Positions 1 to 11,244 of a stretch of DNA of 64,000 nucleotides are shown piece by piece. The notes under the pieces are model-generated. The model made no database searches. It was given only the letters and a program-made list of their open reading frames with translations, and was not told where the DNA came from. Every line of letters starts with the position of its first letter. Position 1 is the first letter of the stretch. This DNA is from Theobroma cacao (lineage: Eukaryota; Streptophyta; Magnoliopsida; Malvales; Malvaceae): assembly GCF_000208745.1 (NCBI RefSeq), contig NC_030852.1:4303321-4367320 (forward strand), in the 5' to 3' direction. The translations under genes were made by a program, and so were the position numbers.

Positions 1-559
1 CGTAGGTTCACAGTCCTCTTTACTTTTGTTTATTCGGGGGCCCTCTTGTTATTGTAAATTAAATTAAATATTTTGGCTTACTGTATTTCAGTATGTATAA
101 ATTTATTTAGCTTTTACGCTATAAAAATTATTCACGTATAACTCTATAAATATTGTTTTATAAGAAAATAGAATATTTTCCTTAATATTTCTTTTATTTT
201 CTTATTATATTCAAATAACCGTAATTTCGTTTTAAATGAAGATTTTAGACTTTTAAACTCATTTTGAATATGAATTATGTGTTTTGTACTTGTATATTAC
301 GTTTTAGCCAGTTTCAAAATTTTTGAGAAAAAAATGACCAAAATACCCCTGTGTGGTGAAAATTTTATTTTGATTGTTTTTGATCTAAAATAGTGTATAT
401 TCTCTAAAAACTCGATATTTAACAACGATTGCTCACAGAAAATGAAAGAAACTGATATGTAAGCCTTGCGGGGTCCCGGTTGGCATTTCGAATAATGAGT
501 GTCAATCGGGGACGTCGCGGCAATTGTCATGGGCTTGAGGGAGGTTCCGGGTCGTGACA
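1..559 (+). mobile_element. 3' part of a Gypsy (Tekay-like) LTR, cut by the window edge
   Basis: The last ~170 bases match, with scattered substitutions, the end of the two LTRs at 15798-18746 and 23764-26727: the block around the words gtaagccttgcgggg and gggaggttccgggtc, then the terminal gtgaca. The same family occurs reversed at 40519-43463. The LTR ends at 559 and unrelated AT-rich DNA follows with no primer-binding site or gag, so this is a solo LTR or the 3' LTR of an element lying to the left. Its left end and target duplication are outside the window. Confidence 0.8.
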
Positions 560-568
560 ATTCATCAA

Positions 569-1479
569 AAAAATAAATAAAATTTAAAAAATTAGACATA
601 TAAACAATACATATTAATAGTAATGATGGTGTCAGATATATATATATATATATAATTGAATAGAACTATAAAAGAAGTCTCTTTCAATCTTTGCAGGTAA
701 GAGTGGAAGAGAAAATAATTTTTCAAACTCAAATGAATTGCTTTTTTACTTTGTATGTTCTAATTTTCCTCCTACTTTCTATTTACCTCTTAAATTGCTA
801 ATTAACATATTGGGATATTGAATTGAACTATTGAAAAATATAATATATTATGATAGGTTATTAGGTTGGACTGTTAAGATATAATATGATATGATAGGTT
901 TAGATTTATATTAAAACTTAATGGGTTTAGATTAGTAGACTCACTTTTATTTTTTTAAAATTTGATTAGCTTAACATCAGGGACAAAGCTAGAGGATTTT
1001 CAAAAGGGGGACCAAACAGAAAGAGACGTCAAACAATTAAAGAGAACTTTATATATAATTCAATTATCACTCATATAAAAATTAAATAAAATTCAAAAGA
1101 TTTTAGATATATAAAAAAATACACATTAACGGTAATGATGGTGTCATTTGTAGATATGATTGAATAGAACTATAAAAGGAGTCTCTCTCACTCTTTGTGT
1201 GCAAGAGTGAAATAAAAAATAATTTTTTAAACTCAAATGAATTACCTCTTTACTTTGTATGTTCTAACTTTCCTCCTATTTTCTATTTACCTCTTAAATT
1301 GCTAATTAACATATTGAGTTATTAGATTGAACTATTGAGATATAATATATTATGATAGGCTATTAGGTTGGACTGTTAAGATATAATATGATATGATAGG
1401 CTTAGATTTATATTAAAACTTAACGGGTTTGGATTAGTAGACTCACTTTTATTTTTTTTTAAAATTTAATAGGCTTAAC
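569..1479. repeat. Two-copy direct repeat of about 0.4 kb (569-975 and 1079-1479)
   Basis: The two blocks align along their whole length with mostly single-base differences. Shared landmarks are taatgatggtgtc (621 and ~1134), gaatagaactataaaag, ttgctaattaacatat and gattagtagactcactttta. The period is about 507 bases, and a ~100-base spacer (976-1078) differs between copies. There is no coding potential. A short (TA)n run sits in the first copy near 637-653. This may be a tandem duplication of a non-autonomous element or two adjacent insertions of one. Confidence 0.8.
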
Positions 1480-2201
1480 GTTTTAATTTAGAATTTATTT
1501 GTTGGGCTTAAGTAGTAATATGCTAATCATAATGACTATACTTTTATCAAAGAGTTTGAAGAATAAAACTAATTATTAAATAAAAATTATTTTGAAAGCC
1601 ATTAAAAATATATATAATAAATAAAATTGTATTCATTCGGTCAATTTATATGTATATCCATGTTACTTATTTGCAATGTACATACTAGAATGAATTGGTT
1701 ATTATGAATAAAAAATAATATATTGATGAAATTCTAAATAACAATGCAACACTATAACTTATATCTGATAATTAAATAATAAATTATTTATTTTTAAAGA
1801 TTAAAATCATAAAACATAAAATTCACATAACAGAATAAAGAAGAATATGACAAGTAGAATATAGGATTTACATATCATATAATAGAAAAGAAAAAAAAAG
1901 AATATAATTGATGATTCATAGAAATTTGTGAAAGAAAATCTATAGAAATTTAAAACATCTTAGTAAATAAAATAAATAAATAAAAAAATAAATTGAACGA
2001 AAAAATTTTAAATTTTTTTTTTTAAAACTGAGTTAAGCAAATAAAATTATTTTGTTATTCTTTATTCGTATTAATTATTAAATAAAAAATTATTTTAGAA
2101 GGATCATTAAAAAAATTTGTCAAAAAATTTAAAAAATTTTATATAATATGTAAAAAAATTTTAAAATTTTGGGGCCATCCTATAAGGAGGCTCGGCCTCT
2201 G
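978..2201. mobile_element. Possible degenerate hAT-like element, ends only
   Basis: The left end reads CAGGGACAAAGCTAG and the right end, read inward on the minus strand, CAGAGGCCGAGCCTCC. Both resemble the CAGGGGCGGAGC-type termini of plant non-autonomous hAT elements, and a clear member lies at 2545-3128. The flanking 8-mers (cttaacat and cagacggc) do not match, so the two ends may belong to different insertions. The interior is AT-rich and non-coding. Confidence 0.3.
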
Positions 2202-2544
2202 CAGACGGCCAAAAGATGGTGAGACAGGCAATTCCTAGTGTGGGTAATAATTGAAACTTGGCACCTCTTGCCAACGAGTCTATCATTGATCCAACCGCTC
2301 TCCATCTTGTCTTCCTGTAGTATCTTTTTGTTTCCTCACATCCAATGAATTGTTCTTCCATTTGTACTGCTAATAATTCTGACATGTCTGCTACTTGTGT
2401 TGGTTCTTGTTCAAGAATATTTTGATTCCTAATCTTCATTTGGTTCTAAAACCTTAGCGAGTTTGATATCAGTAGGTAAAAAGTGAACAAGGTCTTGATT
2501 CTCTATCCTTTCCTCTGGCTGTGTAGGGCAGGACTGCTTGTGAG
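2202..2544 (-). other. Unrecognised single-copy-like DNA split by a hAT-like insertion
   Basis: This stretch and 3137-3290 were contiguous before the element at 2545-3128 inserted. Base composition is less AT-rich than the surroundings. On the minus strand an open frame covers about 2202-2439 and contains the peptide pieces EEQFIGCEETKRYYRKTRW and GSMIDSLARG. I do not recognise it, and its last codons run into transposon-like sequence below 2202. It could be a relic of a host gene or of another retroelement. Confidence 0.3.
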
Positions 2545-3128
2545 CAGGGGCGGAGGGAAATTTTTTTTATTTATATATATATATATTTTAAAGATTTAAA
2601 TCTGTCACCTCTACACAAGTCAAATGTATTATTTTGGAATAGTGGTAAGAAATTTAAATTAATCTTTAATGGTCTGAGTGCAATTACTTTTAGATTCAAA
2701 TTTTGAAATTATTATTTTTTCTTTTTTTCTCTACTTTATAAATATACTAAACTTTTTTTTTCTTTTCAACTTTTTTTCCTTTTAAAGCATGAAATCACAA
2801 CGTCAAACACAACTTTTTTTTTCGATGTCAAGCACAACGTACGATGCCTAATATGAAAATTTAATGTAAATTTTTCTTTCTATTTTATGTCTATTATGTA
2901 CTTAATATAAAAATCTAATGTTAATTTTTTTTCTACTTTATGTTTATTTATATTGGTGAATCTCAAAACTTATATAAATTTAAATTGTTACTGAAATTTT
3001 ATATTATAATTTAATTTTATATAAAAAGTGATTAATTTTTTGTTCAAAATCAAATCATTGACCCGATCTATGATCTTGTATGATTATTGATTAGTCACTC
3101 GTCAGACAAAATCTTGGATCCGCCACTG
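2545..3128. mobile_element. Non-autonomous hAT-like transposon (584 bp) with exact 8-bp target duplication
   Basis: The element starts CAGGGGCGGA and ends TCCGCCACTG, giving 10-bp terminal inverted repeats with one mismatch (G/T at base 4). It is flanked on both sides by the identical octamer cttgtgag (2537-2544 and 3129-3136). Eight-base target duplications and CAG...CTG-type ends are the signature of the hAT superfamily. The interior is AT-rich with no transposase ORF, so movement would have needed an enzyme supplied in trans. Confidence 0.88.
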
Positions 3129-3136
3129 CTTGTGAG

Positions 3137-3834
3137 GAAAACTAACTTGTTTGGATTTTTCTTAAAGTCATATGGTTGTTCATCTTTGAAACCTTAGATG
3201 TTCCAGTGAATACTCCTAAACAAGTTCCATCCCCTTATATTCGTGAGTTGTTAATTGCTGCTCCTATTCAAAAGCTTTCTTATTGTTTTCTCTTTAGCAT
3301 AATAGGTTGTGGATAAGGGTGATGCTAACCAATTTTTGTTTAAAGGGCTAAAAGCAAAGAGGAGTTAGGGCTAAAAATTTTTTAAAACTAATATATTGAA
3401 CTTAATTAACAATTAAAAGATTTATAATAGATAATAATTTTATATAACATGTAAATCAAATGAAATAAGAAAAAAAAACTTAGAATAATCTTTTAAGAAA
3501 TTTGTGCTCGACGATATTTCTATATTCAAATTCATCAATTATTAACTATGTACTGAAAAGGCTAGCTATGTCTTTCTCAATATAAACAACTAAATTATTT
3601 GCAAGAAAGTAAAGTAAAAAATGAAAAGATAAAAGAGAAGAGAAAGAGAAAACGAAAGAGAGAGAAGTGTGGAGAAACTTCAAGAGTTAAAAGGAAGGTA
3701 AAGTTGAGTTGGACATGTGGGGTCATTTTGTTATTCTTTATTTGTATTAGTTATTAAATAAAAAAAATTATTTTGAGAGGTCATTAAGAGAAAAAATATA
3801 GAGTACATAAAAGATTTTAAATTTTTTTTGAAGG
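3137..3834. other. AT-rich stretch without a recognisable gene
   Basis: 3137-3290 continues the unrecognised DNA interrupted at 2544. From about 3300 the sequence becomes A-rich and purine-rich (gagaagagaaagagaaaacg near 3633-3652). A block near 3720-3780 resembles 2050-2110 (ttgttattctttatt, attattaaataaa, then gtcattaa), suggesting a second copy of the same AT-rich repeat family. No ORF or RNA gene is supported. Confidence 0.4.
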
Positions 3835-6120
3835 ACAAGCATCTGCGCTTGGTTGGGGACATGCCTCGACTTAATGGCATTGCAAAAATAAAACATCATC
3901 ACATCATGGAGACTACTAAGGCATCGTTGTTGTCTTCTTTAGTTCCTAAGAAATTTTGGGTGAAGGTTATACTTGAAGGGGATTCGAATCATGTTAAGGC
4001 GGATCATATGTAGCGAAATATTAAAATTTTAATCTCTTAAGCCATTGATCACTTTAATTGAAACTAATTTAGAAAAACTATAAAAGAAAGATTTCAACAT
4101 ACTTGAAAGTTTGATGTCTGCTTTATTTGGTAGAGTCCTCAGGTTTTCGTTTTTGACTTTTTTACACCAACTAGGATTTATTAAAACATAGCAGCACTAT
4201 TGTCCTGCCTCTAATGGTGATCCATATAGTGATTTGTCGAAATCTCTTCACTAAGAGTGTGTGAATCCCTAAGCCAAAGTTTGTATTAGCAAACTCTCAA
4301 CTTTGAGCTTTTTTTTTTTTATCTCTTTTTGGTTGTGATCCTATCTCAACACATGAGAAAATAAAAATAGAACTATTCTATTTGTTCAACAAGCGACTAA
4401 AGGATTCTCTTATAGAGTGAATTAACCTATTTCATATCCAACAAGGATTAGAAATTGTCTTAGACTAATTGGATCTTTGTTTAATACTCCATCAAATCAT
4501 ATTTGATTTATCCTAATACTTAATCGGATTAAACCTCTATAAAATCAATTAGATCACATTTAATGAACTCAAATTGATTTCAACAATTCACCTTATGTGT
4601 GTGACCTATTAGGTGCCCAACATGTTGACAATAAATATAAATTAATTCAATTAAGAATTTATATTTATATTTATAAATTATGAGCGACATCTAGTAATAC
4701 ATAGTGAACATCCAAATGTCAAGAGAGTCAATATGGTTTGACTAACCTTTTAGTGTATAGTATCTCAGTGTAATTTTATCCTTTTATCATATATCTCGGA
4801 TAAATAGAAAGCATGACTCAGTGTTTAGTTTCTAACTTATCTATATTAGTCTTGCAACTTTCATATTGACCTATCAAGATTGTCTTGGCTAAAGGCTTTT
4901 AGTCAATATAAACTAGGAGTAAATGAGATATGTTCCCTTCAAATCACTTGGGGTTATGAATCCTCTTTGGACTACTCATTCATCTTCAAAGGCTTCATGT
5001 CATACCTAAAAGTAGCCCGTTTAAGCATATGGTAGCTTCCAGACCCATAGAAGTGAAATCAAAACATGAAAAATTCACATAGAAGATAACTTGGTATCAC
5101 TAGTTTAAGGATTACTTATACTACTGATTCATGAGAGTATTTTCATAGACATTTGAGTGAAATACCAAATGAAACTCCAGTAGCGGGTTATGTTCAGTGA
5201 ACTTATTCCTTATCAAGCATCCATATACTATCCCTAAGTATCTCATATACTTTAACCTATGAGATAGGTTGCTTACTTCAAAAGTAAAAAAGCTTAGCAT
5301 GGACCAGTCTTTGAACATTGTTAATGCCCTTATTCTTGACAAAACAATTACTAGGAACATATTTAGGAATAAGGCTTTGATGTATGAAAATCTCATAATT
5401 ATAACCTTTATAATTTATTTGCAAGGCCATTATGTTCCAAAGACTTTATCTACAAAAGTCTCTCATAACTTTTTATAAATAAACTCATGGATAAAGGAAT
5501 ACCTTATACATTATATAAAATATCCATAATGTGTTTAAAATGAAATATGACTAATTAATGTAGTGTTTTACAAGCATAAAACCAATTAGCTTGCGAGGCT
5601 TACACTAACAATACTCACTTCTGTTTATGTCCTTAATCATGTCCCTTCATCTATAATTGGTTGAATTTCACCATTTGAACATTTTATTCCAAATTACACG
5701 GAGGTACGACATCTTTGGTTCTACTTGTTTTGTTTTGCTACCCAAAGTAGAGCAAGATAAAATTATCTTAGAGAAGTGCAATCTATGTTTTCATGGGTTA
5801 TGGTATTAAACAAAAAGGGTATAATTGTTATGATCTTATAATTGCTTTACAACTTCGTGTTCCTAAACATGTTACTTTTTATGAAAAATTCCTTTTATTT
5901 TCTACATTGTTTTGTGCTTTTGATAATGAATCATTTATGTTTCTCGATCCTTTTAATGAATCAAATGAACCCTTGAGTAGTGAAGTTGTTCCAACTAGCC
6001 CTAGTGATTTTGCACCATTTTTGTTGAATCCATCAAAACCATTTGTTATAGAGTTTAGTCAATCCACTTGTGAGAGAATTCCTTCTAAACATTACCAAGA
6101 TATTCTCAAACTTTATACAT
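3835..6120 (+). pseudogene. Decayed Copia integrase fragment, interrupted by a solo LTR
   Basis: Two pieces of one Copia polyprotein flank the LTR at 3974-5610. The first piece (to 3973) includes PRLNGIAKIKHHHIMETTK and LVPKKFWVKVIL, the conserved tail of the Copia integrase core. The second piece (from 5616) continues with VYVLNHVPSS and, after a frameshift near 5700, STCFVLLPKVEQDKI, KGYNCYDL and LRVPKHVTFYEKF, the region after the integrase core. Removing the LTR and one target duplication makes the frame run straight across, so this was one reading frame when the LTR inserted. Stops and frameshifts make it non-functional. No gag, protease, reverse transcriptase or LTRs of this element are visible here, so it is a truncated relic. 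Confidence 0.8.
3974..5610 (-). mobile_element. Antisense solo LTR (1,637 bp) inside a Copia integrase
   Basis: On the plus strand it begins TGAAGGGGATTCG and ends CTAACA, so in its own orientation it starts TGTTAG and ends TTCA. It is flanked by exact 5-bp duplications atact (3969-3973 and 5611-5615). It contains no coding region, primer site or second LTR. The LTR at 7915-9604 is the same family: both share blocks such as atgagcg.cat, gagtgaaataccaaatg and tttgatgtat. The parent superfamily cannot be decided from the LTR alone. Confidence 0.88.
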
Positions 6121-7909
6121 AAGCCTTTAAGGTGACACAAAAGTTAACACAAACGATACTATCCAACAAGGAGGAAGCAACCAAAACTTTTAAGTGATCT
6201 AATAAAAAGTAGTGTTAATGTTTTGATTATGTAAAATAATTTGAATAGGTAAGTTACTCAAAGTTCTAAATTAAGTAATTATGTCAAGAATTACCTCCTT
6301 AAATAATATTAAGATAAGCTTATGATAAGTGATGACTTTCAAATTGAATGAACTTGTTGTTGCTAAGAATCAATCAGTTAATATTGAATGAAGTCTCGAG
6401 TTGCACAAAGTTTGGAAGATTAAATGTTGTTTTGTTAAATGGGTGAACTATTAGCTGTATGGAAAAAAACAGCTTTAAATAGATTTTTGCTGCCTTGCAA
6501 GGAATATTTTTTAACGATCAGTGGGAAATGAGTAATTCATGAACTTGAGTATGTTAATGTCATGTTGGTGATTGGATAGATGCAGTAATAATAAGCATAG
6601 ATATAAACATGTCAAGTATTAGTATGCTTTGTTTTCTAAATGCAAAATGTTGGTGGCTTTAGGTGGTTACTTGTGGCATGTTTTGATCTTTTATGTTTGT
6701 AAGGAGGTTCTTTGTGAAAAAGAGAGAAACTATTGCAAATAAGTAAAAGGAAGCACTAGAAGCAACAAAGAAGAAGATTGGAGCAGTTCTTGAAGTATTG
6801 AGTGTTGTTGTAGGCAAAAAAGAATAGATGAATAGTAGGGTAGTAACTGAGGATAAGTAAAGAATAGGTGAGCGGTAGAGTAACGTATTGTTAAAGTAGT
6901 AAAATAAGATTGAGAATAGATAAAAAATAGATGAGTAGTAGAATGAAAATAAGAAGAACTAAGTAGAAAAGTGTTAGAGAGAGAATATTTAGAGAGAACT
7001 TCTAGGTGAAAATGTGTTGTATTAACTCTAGAAAAAAAATCCTTTCAAATGAATTGTGAAGACTCTATATATAGTCCTAGAAGAAGCAATTACTCAAGAA
7101 TAGGCTTTAATACACATAATGAATAACATTATTAAGAAGAGCTTTAATGCACATAATGGGTTATGTTATATGGATATTAAAGTAGTGATTTTATTGCCTA
7201 TAATGAGTAACGATTAGAAACTTATTATGTAATTATTGAAGTAATGAGTGTTTTATAGTTAATAATAATATTGTAATAAGATTTATTCTCAAGTAGAAGG
7301 TAAGAGAAAATATGTATAAGTGGAAAGGTACACGAGAACAAGGTAAAAGAGAAGAGGTAAATGTGAAAACATACAAGAGAACAAGATAATAGAAAAAGGT
7401 GTACATGAACAAGTATAACTAGAACATCATAAAGGTGAGAGTGGAGAAACATTGAAAAGATACAAGAGACACAAGGTAAGAGAGAAAAACACTTGAACTT
7501 GAAAAGATACAAGAGAAACAAGGTAAGAGAGAGAAATATTTGTACTTTAGGAAAATGTTAAGAGAAAGATCTCTTCACTACCTTTATATTTGAGCCACCA
7601 ATCCAAACTGTTCAAAAAATCTCAAGGTGAAAGTAACTCATGAACCTTACCACTTATTCTAGGTTGCTTTCACTGTTATCCACGTGAAGCAGTTGTTTTG
7701 CCTGAAGTAGTTATTCCACTTGTACTAGTTGTTCTATATGAAATAGTGTTCCATTTGCTTTACTTTTGTTCTATGTGAAGTAGTGTTTTACTTGTTCTAA
7801 TTGTTTTCCATGAAGTAATGCTTCACTTGTTCTAGTTGTTTTCATCATTCTATTTATAGTATTATGCTATAAAATAACTCTTAAAAAAATAAATAATAAT
7901 TAAAATCAA
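6121..7909. other. AT-rich intergenic DNA, no gene seen
   Basis: No ORF here looks coding. There is a locally repeated unit around 7095-7190 (gctttaatacacataatg, then gctttaatgcacataatggg), and an imperfect palindrome ctctatatatag near 7063-7076. The plus strand from 7261 to 7560 is strongly purine-rich with recurring caagagaacaag and aaggtaagagag words. Confidence 0.5.
7680..7850 (+). repeat. Degenerate short tandem repeat (about 40-55 bp unit)
   Basis: The pattern gaagtagt / ttccacttg / ctagttgttct recurs four to five times with variable spacing, for example tgaagtagtgttttacttg and tgaagtaatgcttcacttg. It is non-coding and lies just left of the solo LTR at 7915. Confidence 0.55.
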
Positions 7910-7914
7910 CTATC

Positions 7915-9604
7915 TGCTAGGATTCGACTTCATGCTCAAACATGAAAATAATCAATAAATTTAAATAATACAACGCAATGGAATAATAAACTAGCATTTA
8001 ATTAAAGAAACAGTTGAATCTTACAAGATCAATGTTTGTGTTTTTTATGTAATTTTAAATTAATTATGAATACTCATAAGTTTAAGAGTTACATACCTTA
8101 CTCTAGATATCGTAATTAAGAGCCAATTAAATCAAAATCTTTGCTTCTTCACCTTTAGGATTTGTCAAATCTTCAGCCACCCAAGTATTTGACCTTTAAT
8201 AGTAATCCACATAGTGACTGAATAAGACCTTCTCAAATGTAGGATTTTTTCTTGTGCTAGCAAGTTTTGTTTTTAAAACAAAAAGATAAAAAATTCTTGC
8301 CGAATCTTATTTTTGTCAGATAAAAAAAACTCTTTTTCTTTTCTTATTTTATGAAACGCTTGAGAAGTGGTTGGAGGCTTAGAGTTTTAATTTACTAACA
8401 TAACATATTTATATAGCCAAACTAAGTTGCAACCCTAAATACAACAGTTGTATTTTAATTTAATTAAGTCTTAGTGAACTTAATTAATTTTTCACTTTAT
8501 TTTGGTCTTTTTCAATTAAGTTTAACTTAATTAATTATCCTTCTTTAATCCCAGTTATGTCACTTAATGTGTGTGACCCATTAAACTTCTAACATGTTAG
8601 TAATAAATATAAATCCTAATCAAATATCAATTTCATAATTGATTTATATTTATAGATTATGAGCGGCATTTAGCAATACATCATGCCACTCAAATGTTAG
8701 AGAGTCAATTAAAGAATTTGACAAAGCCTTTCAGTGATAAGCCTCTCAGTGCAATACAATCCTTTCATCAAATATTCCGAATATGTCATAAAGTATGGCT
8801 TAGTATCTACTTATAACATTCCATATTAGTTCTCATAATTCATGAGTAATCTTATGAATTTAGGAAACTAACTTTCCTCAAATTCATAATGCTTTGGCCA
8901 AAGAGTTTATACAAGTTAATCAAGAATTGAGAACAAGTGAGATATATCCCCTCATATCACTTAGAGTGATGAATCCTCTATTGACCACTCATTCATCATA
9001 GCATGCTTCATGACATATCCAAAAACACCTTATTTAGGCATCTGGTTGCCTCTAGACCCGTAGAGATGAAATCAAAGTATGTCATTCCTTATATAAGATG
9101 ACCTAGTGTCTCAAGACTAAGGACTAGTTGCATGACTATCACATGAGAACATATTCCATAGACACTTGAGTGAAATACCAAATGGAGTTCTCATAGTGGA
9201 TCATGTTTAGTGAACTTGTTCTTTAACGATCACCTACATGTTATCCTTAAGTATTTCATATATTTCAATTTATGAGATTGATTGCTTATTTTCTAAGTAA
9301 GGAGGCTTAACATGTACTAGTTTTTTAACATTGTCAATACTCTGTCTTGACAATACAATGATCAAGAACAATTTTAGGAACATGGCTTTGATGTATAGTG
9401 ATCTCATAATTGTAACAACTTTATAATTATTTTGCAAGGCCTTTATGTTCCATGGGCTTCATCCAATTAATACTTAATAACTCCTTATTATTGCACTAAC
9501 ATGAAAGAAAACTTTTATTACATATAGTTATGTGATTAAGTATGTATTAAATAGCAATATATATTTCTTGACCAATCTAATTGGGTCAAGGGCATAAACC
9601 AACA
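7915..9604 (-). mobile_element. Antisense solo LTR (1,690 bp), same family as 3974-5610
   Basis: On the plus strand it begins TGCTAGGATTCG and ends AACCAACA, so its own orientation starts TGTTGGTTTATGCCC and ends CTAGCA. Exact 5-bp duplications ctatc flank it (7910-7914 and 9605-9609). It aligns over most of its length with the LTR at 3974-5610. No internal coding region exists, consistent with LTR-LTR recombination that removed the rest of the element. Confidence 0.88.
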
Positions 9605-9609
9605 CTATC

Positions 9610-11040
9610 TACAATATTTTTGGAAACCTTATGTGTAATGTAGTTAATGTAATTTATCTTATGTGGTCAAAGGTGTGTTTATATTAAGTGTTTTCTTATC
9701 TAAACTGTGATATTGTACAAGATTTTTCTGATTAATAAAAGTGACCGTTTGAGAAAAAAAATCCGTTAATATTAATGCAAATGGACTGGCAGTCCCTTGG
9801 CCATTAACTCCGCTGTAAATTACCTGCAAGTCAAATCTTTGCATGTAGAAATGCTAGCAGTCAAAAAATATTAGTTGGTTTTCTACAATGTTAGCCTCGA
9901 AATTCTGTGAAACTCAGAGATTGAGGGTCATTAAAATCTGGTGCGAAGGAAAGGGGTATGGTCGATCCCCACTTGCAGCTTGACGCGTGACCTTTTCCGA
10001 AAGGTTAGTCTGCCAGAGAAGGTCAGAATGAAACCTAGGAGGCCCCAAAATATAAATAAAGAAAAACTTAAGAAGGCGTATCTAATGTAAGACTTGAAAA
10101 GAATTATAAAATTTTGTTTTGTCTTTTTTTTTTGGATAAATACAAATTGTTTTACGTCATTTCTGGTATATTGTGTTTTTCTGCTATATAAACAATTAAT
10201 TTTATATAATGTACTATGATAATATAATAAGATAATTTGAGTGGAAAGTGTGCTTCCTGTCAATCTTCGTGTTATTCTATAGATAATGTTGTTGAGCATT
10301 TTCTTTGAAAATCTAACAGTCAACCCTAAAACATGTGACTTCTGTCTCCTAGTCCTACCAGCCCCTGATATCAGGTTTAATGGACTTCCAAAAAAAAACA
10401 AAGCAAGAATCCACAAAATAAAAAAAAAAGGAGAATCACTTTTCATTTGTTCCATTTTTTTTTAAATTCTCTAGAGTCTAGAGTTGTCAATCAAACTAAA
10501 ATCATTGCAATCTGAACTTTTCAATTAAGTTCATATAATTTTTCTCCTTTCTCCACCTTTTGGAATATATATAAATATACAAAAGCCCCACAAAGCATAT
10601 TGATTTTGTTAATTAAATTAGATAGTAAAAACATTACCAAATTAAAGACCTTTATTGACGAAAATATTCATTGAGAATGCTTAATAATCTTTCAAATATC
10701 GTAAAATATCGACAAAATGAATTACATTGGTGAAATTTTGTTTTTTTGTTTTTAATGGCAGAAGTTAATTAAAATGGTTAGTTTTCACTTAATTTTTGTA
10801 AAACTTTTTATAAAATAAAAGTACTAACTTGTAAGAAATATAATTGTGTATAATTAAAAAAAATTTAATTTTTTATTTCTGATTCTTTAAAAAAATTTCT
10901 TATTTTCTATACACAAATTTAATTAATTTATTTTTTATGAAATAACTTAAATTATATTGTAAAATGAAGTTATTTCGTCAAGCTGCGTAGGCACGGGGGC
11001 GGTTTGACGCATCCAACGGCATGCAGAGCATGACAAATCT
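9610..11040. other. Upstream flank of the MYB gene, no gene recognised
   Basis: This AT-rich stretch precedes the MYB gene. A minus-strand open frame at 9931-10455 has low-complexity, stop-poor composition and no recognisable motif, so I do not call it a gene. 9945-10050 is less AT-rich (around gatccccacttgcagcttg) and may be a remnant of something, but I could not identify it. Confidence 0.4.
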
Positions 11041-11244
11041 ATCGGCTGGTAACCGTAAGTCAAGCCATAGCAGCTGGGGACAAACCTCTTATATTTAGTT
11101 CTTTCTCAGCCACTTGGGCACTCTTGCTTTTCGCATTGCATGCCAATCCCCTCTCTCGCTTTCTCACCTGACTTTGGCCCTCTACTTTCCTCCGATTTAA
11201 TCTGTTATTTACACTGGGGTTTTTCCCTTTTTTTTCTTTTTCCA
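10985..11244 (+). promoter_or_regulatory. Probable MYB promoter and 5' leader
   Basis: The 260 bases before the MYB start are much less AT-rich than the DNA further up. They contain a TATA-like ttatattta (11089-11097), a CAGCTG E-box (11071-11076), a taaccgt MYB-core-like word (11050-11056) and a ttgac W-box core (near 11003). A pyrimidine-rich leader runs into the ATG. These are single short matches, and no transcription start can be fixed from sequence alone. Confidence 0.35.

Noticed and set aside
970..2209. Confident hAT element with ends at 978 and 2201
   Set aside because: Flanking octamers differ (cttaacat against cagacggc), so kept only as a low-confidence candidate.
2161..2439. Minus-strand 92-codon frame as a host gene
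   Set aside because: Its C-terminal codons lie in a transposon-like end and no domain is recognised; recorded only as unknown DNA.
7225..7521. Minus-strand frame rich in F, L, S and C
   Set aside because: Complement of a purine-rich repetitive tract; no recognisable feature.
9931..10455. Minus-strand 174-codon open frame
   Set aside because: Low-complexity composition rich in F, L and K from AT-rich DNA, no domain or motif, no splice or promoter context.
11140..11244. Upstream in-frame ATG of the MYB exon 1 as the true start
   Set aside because: The family start is MRKPCC at 11245; the added N-terminus is a translated pyrimidine-rich leader.
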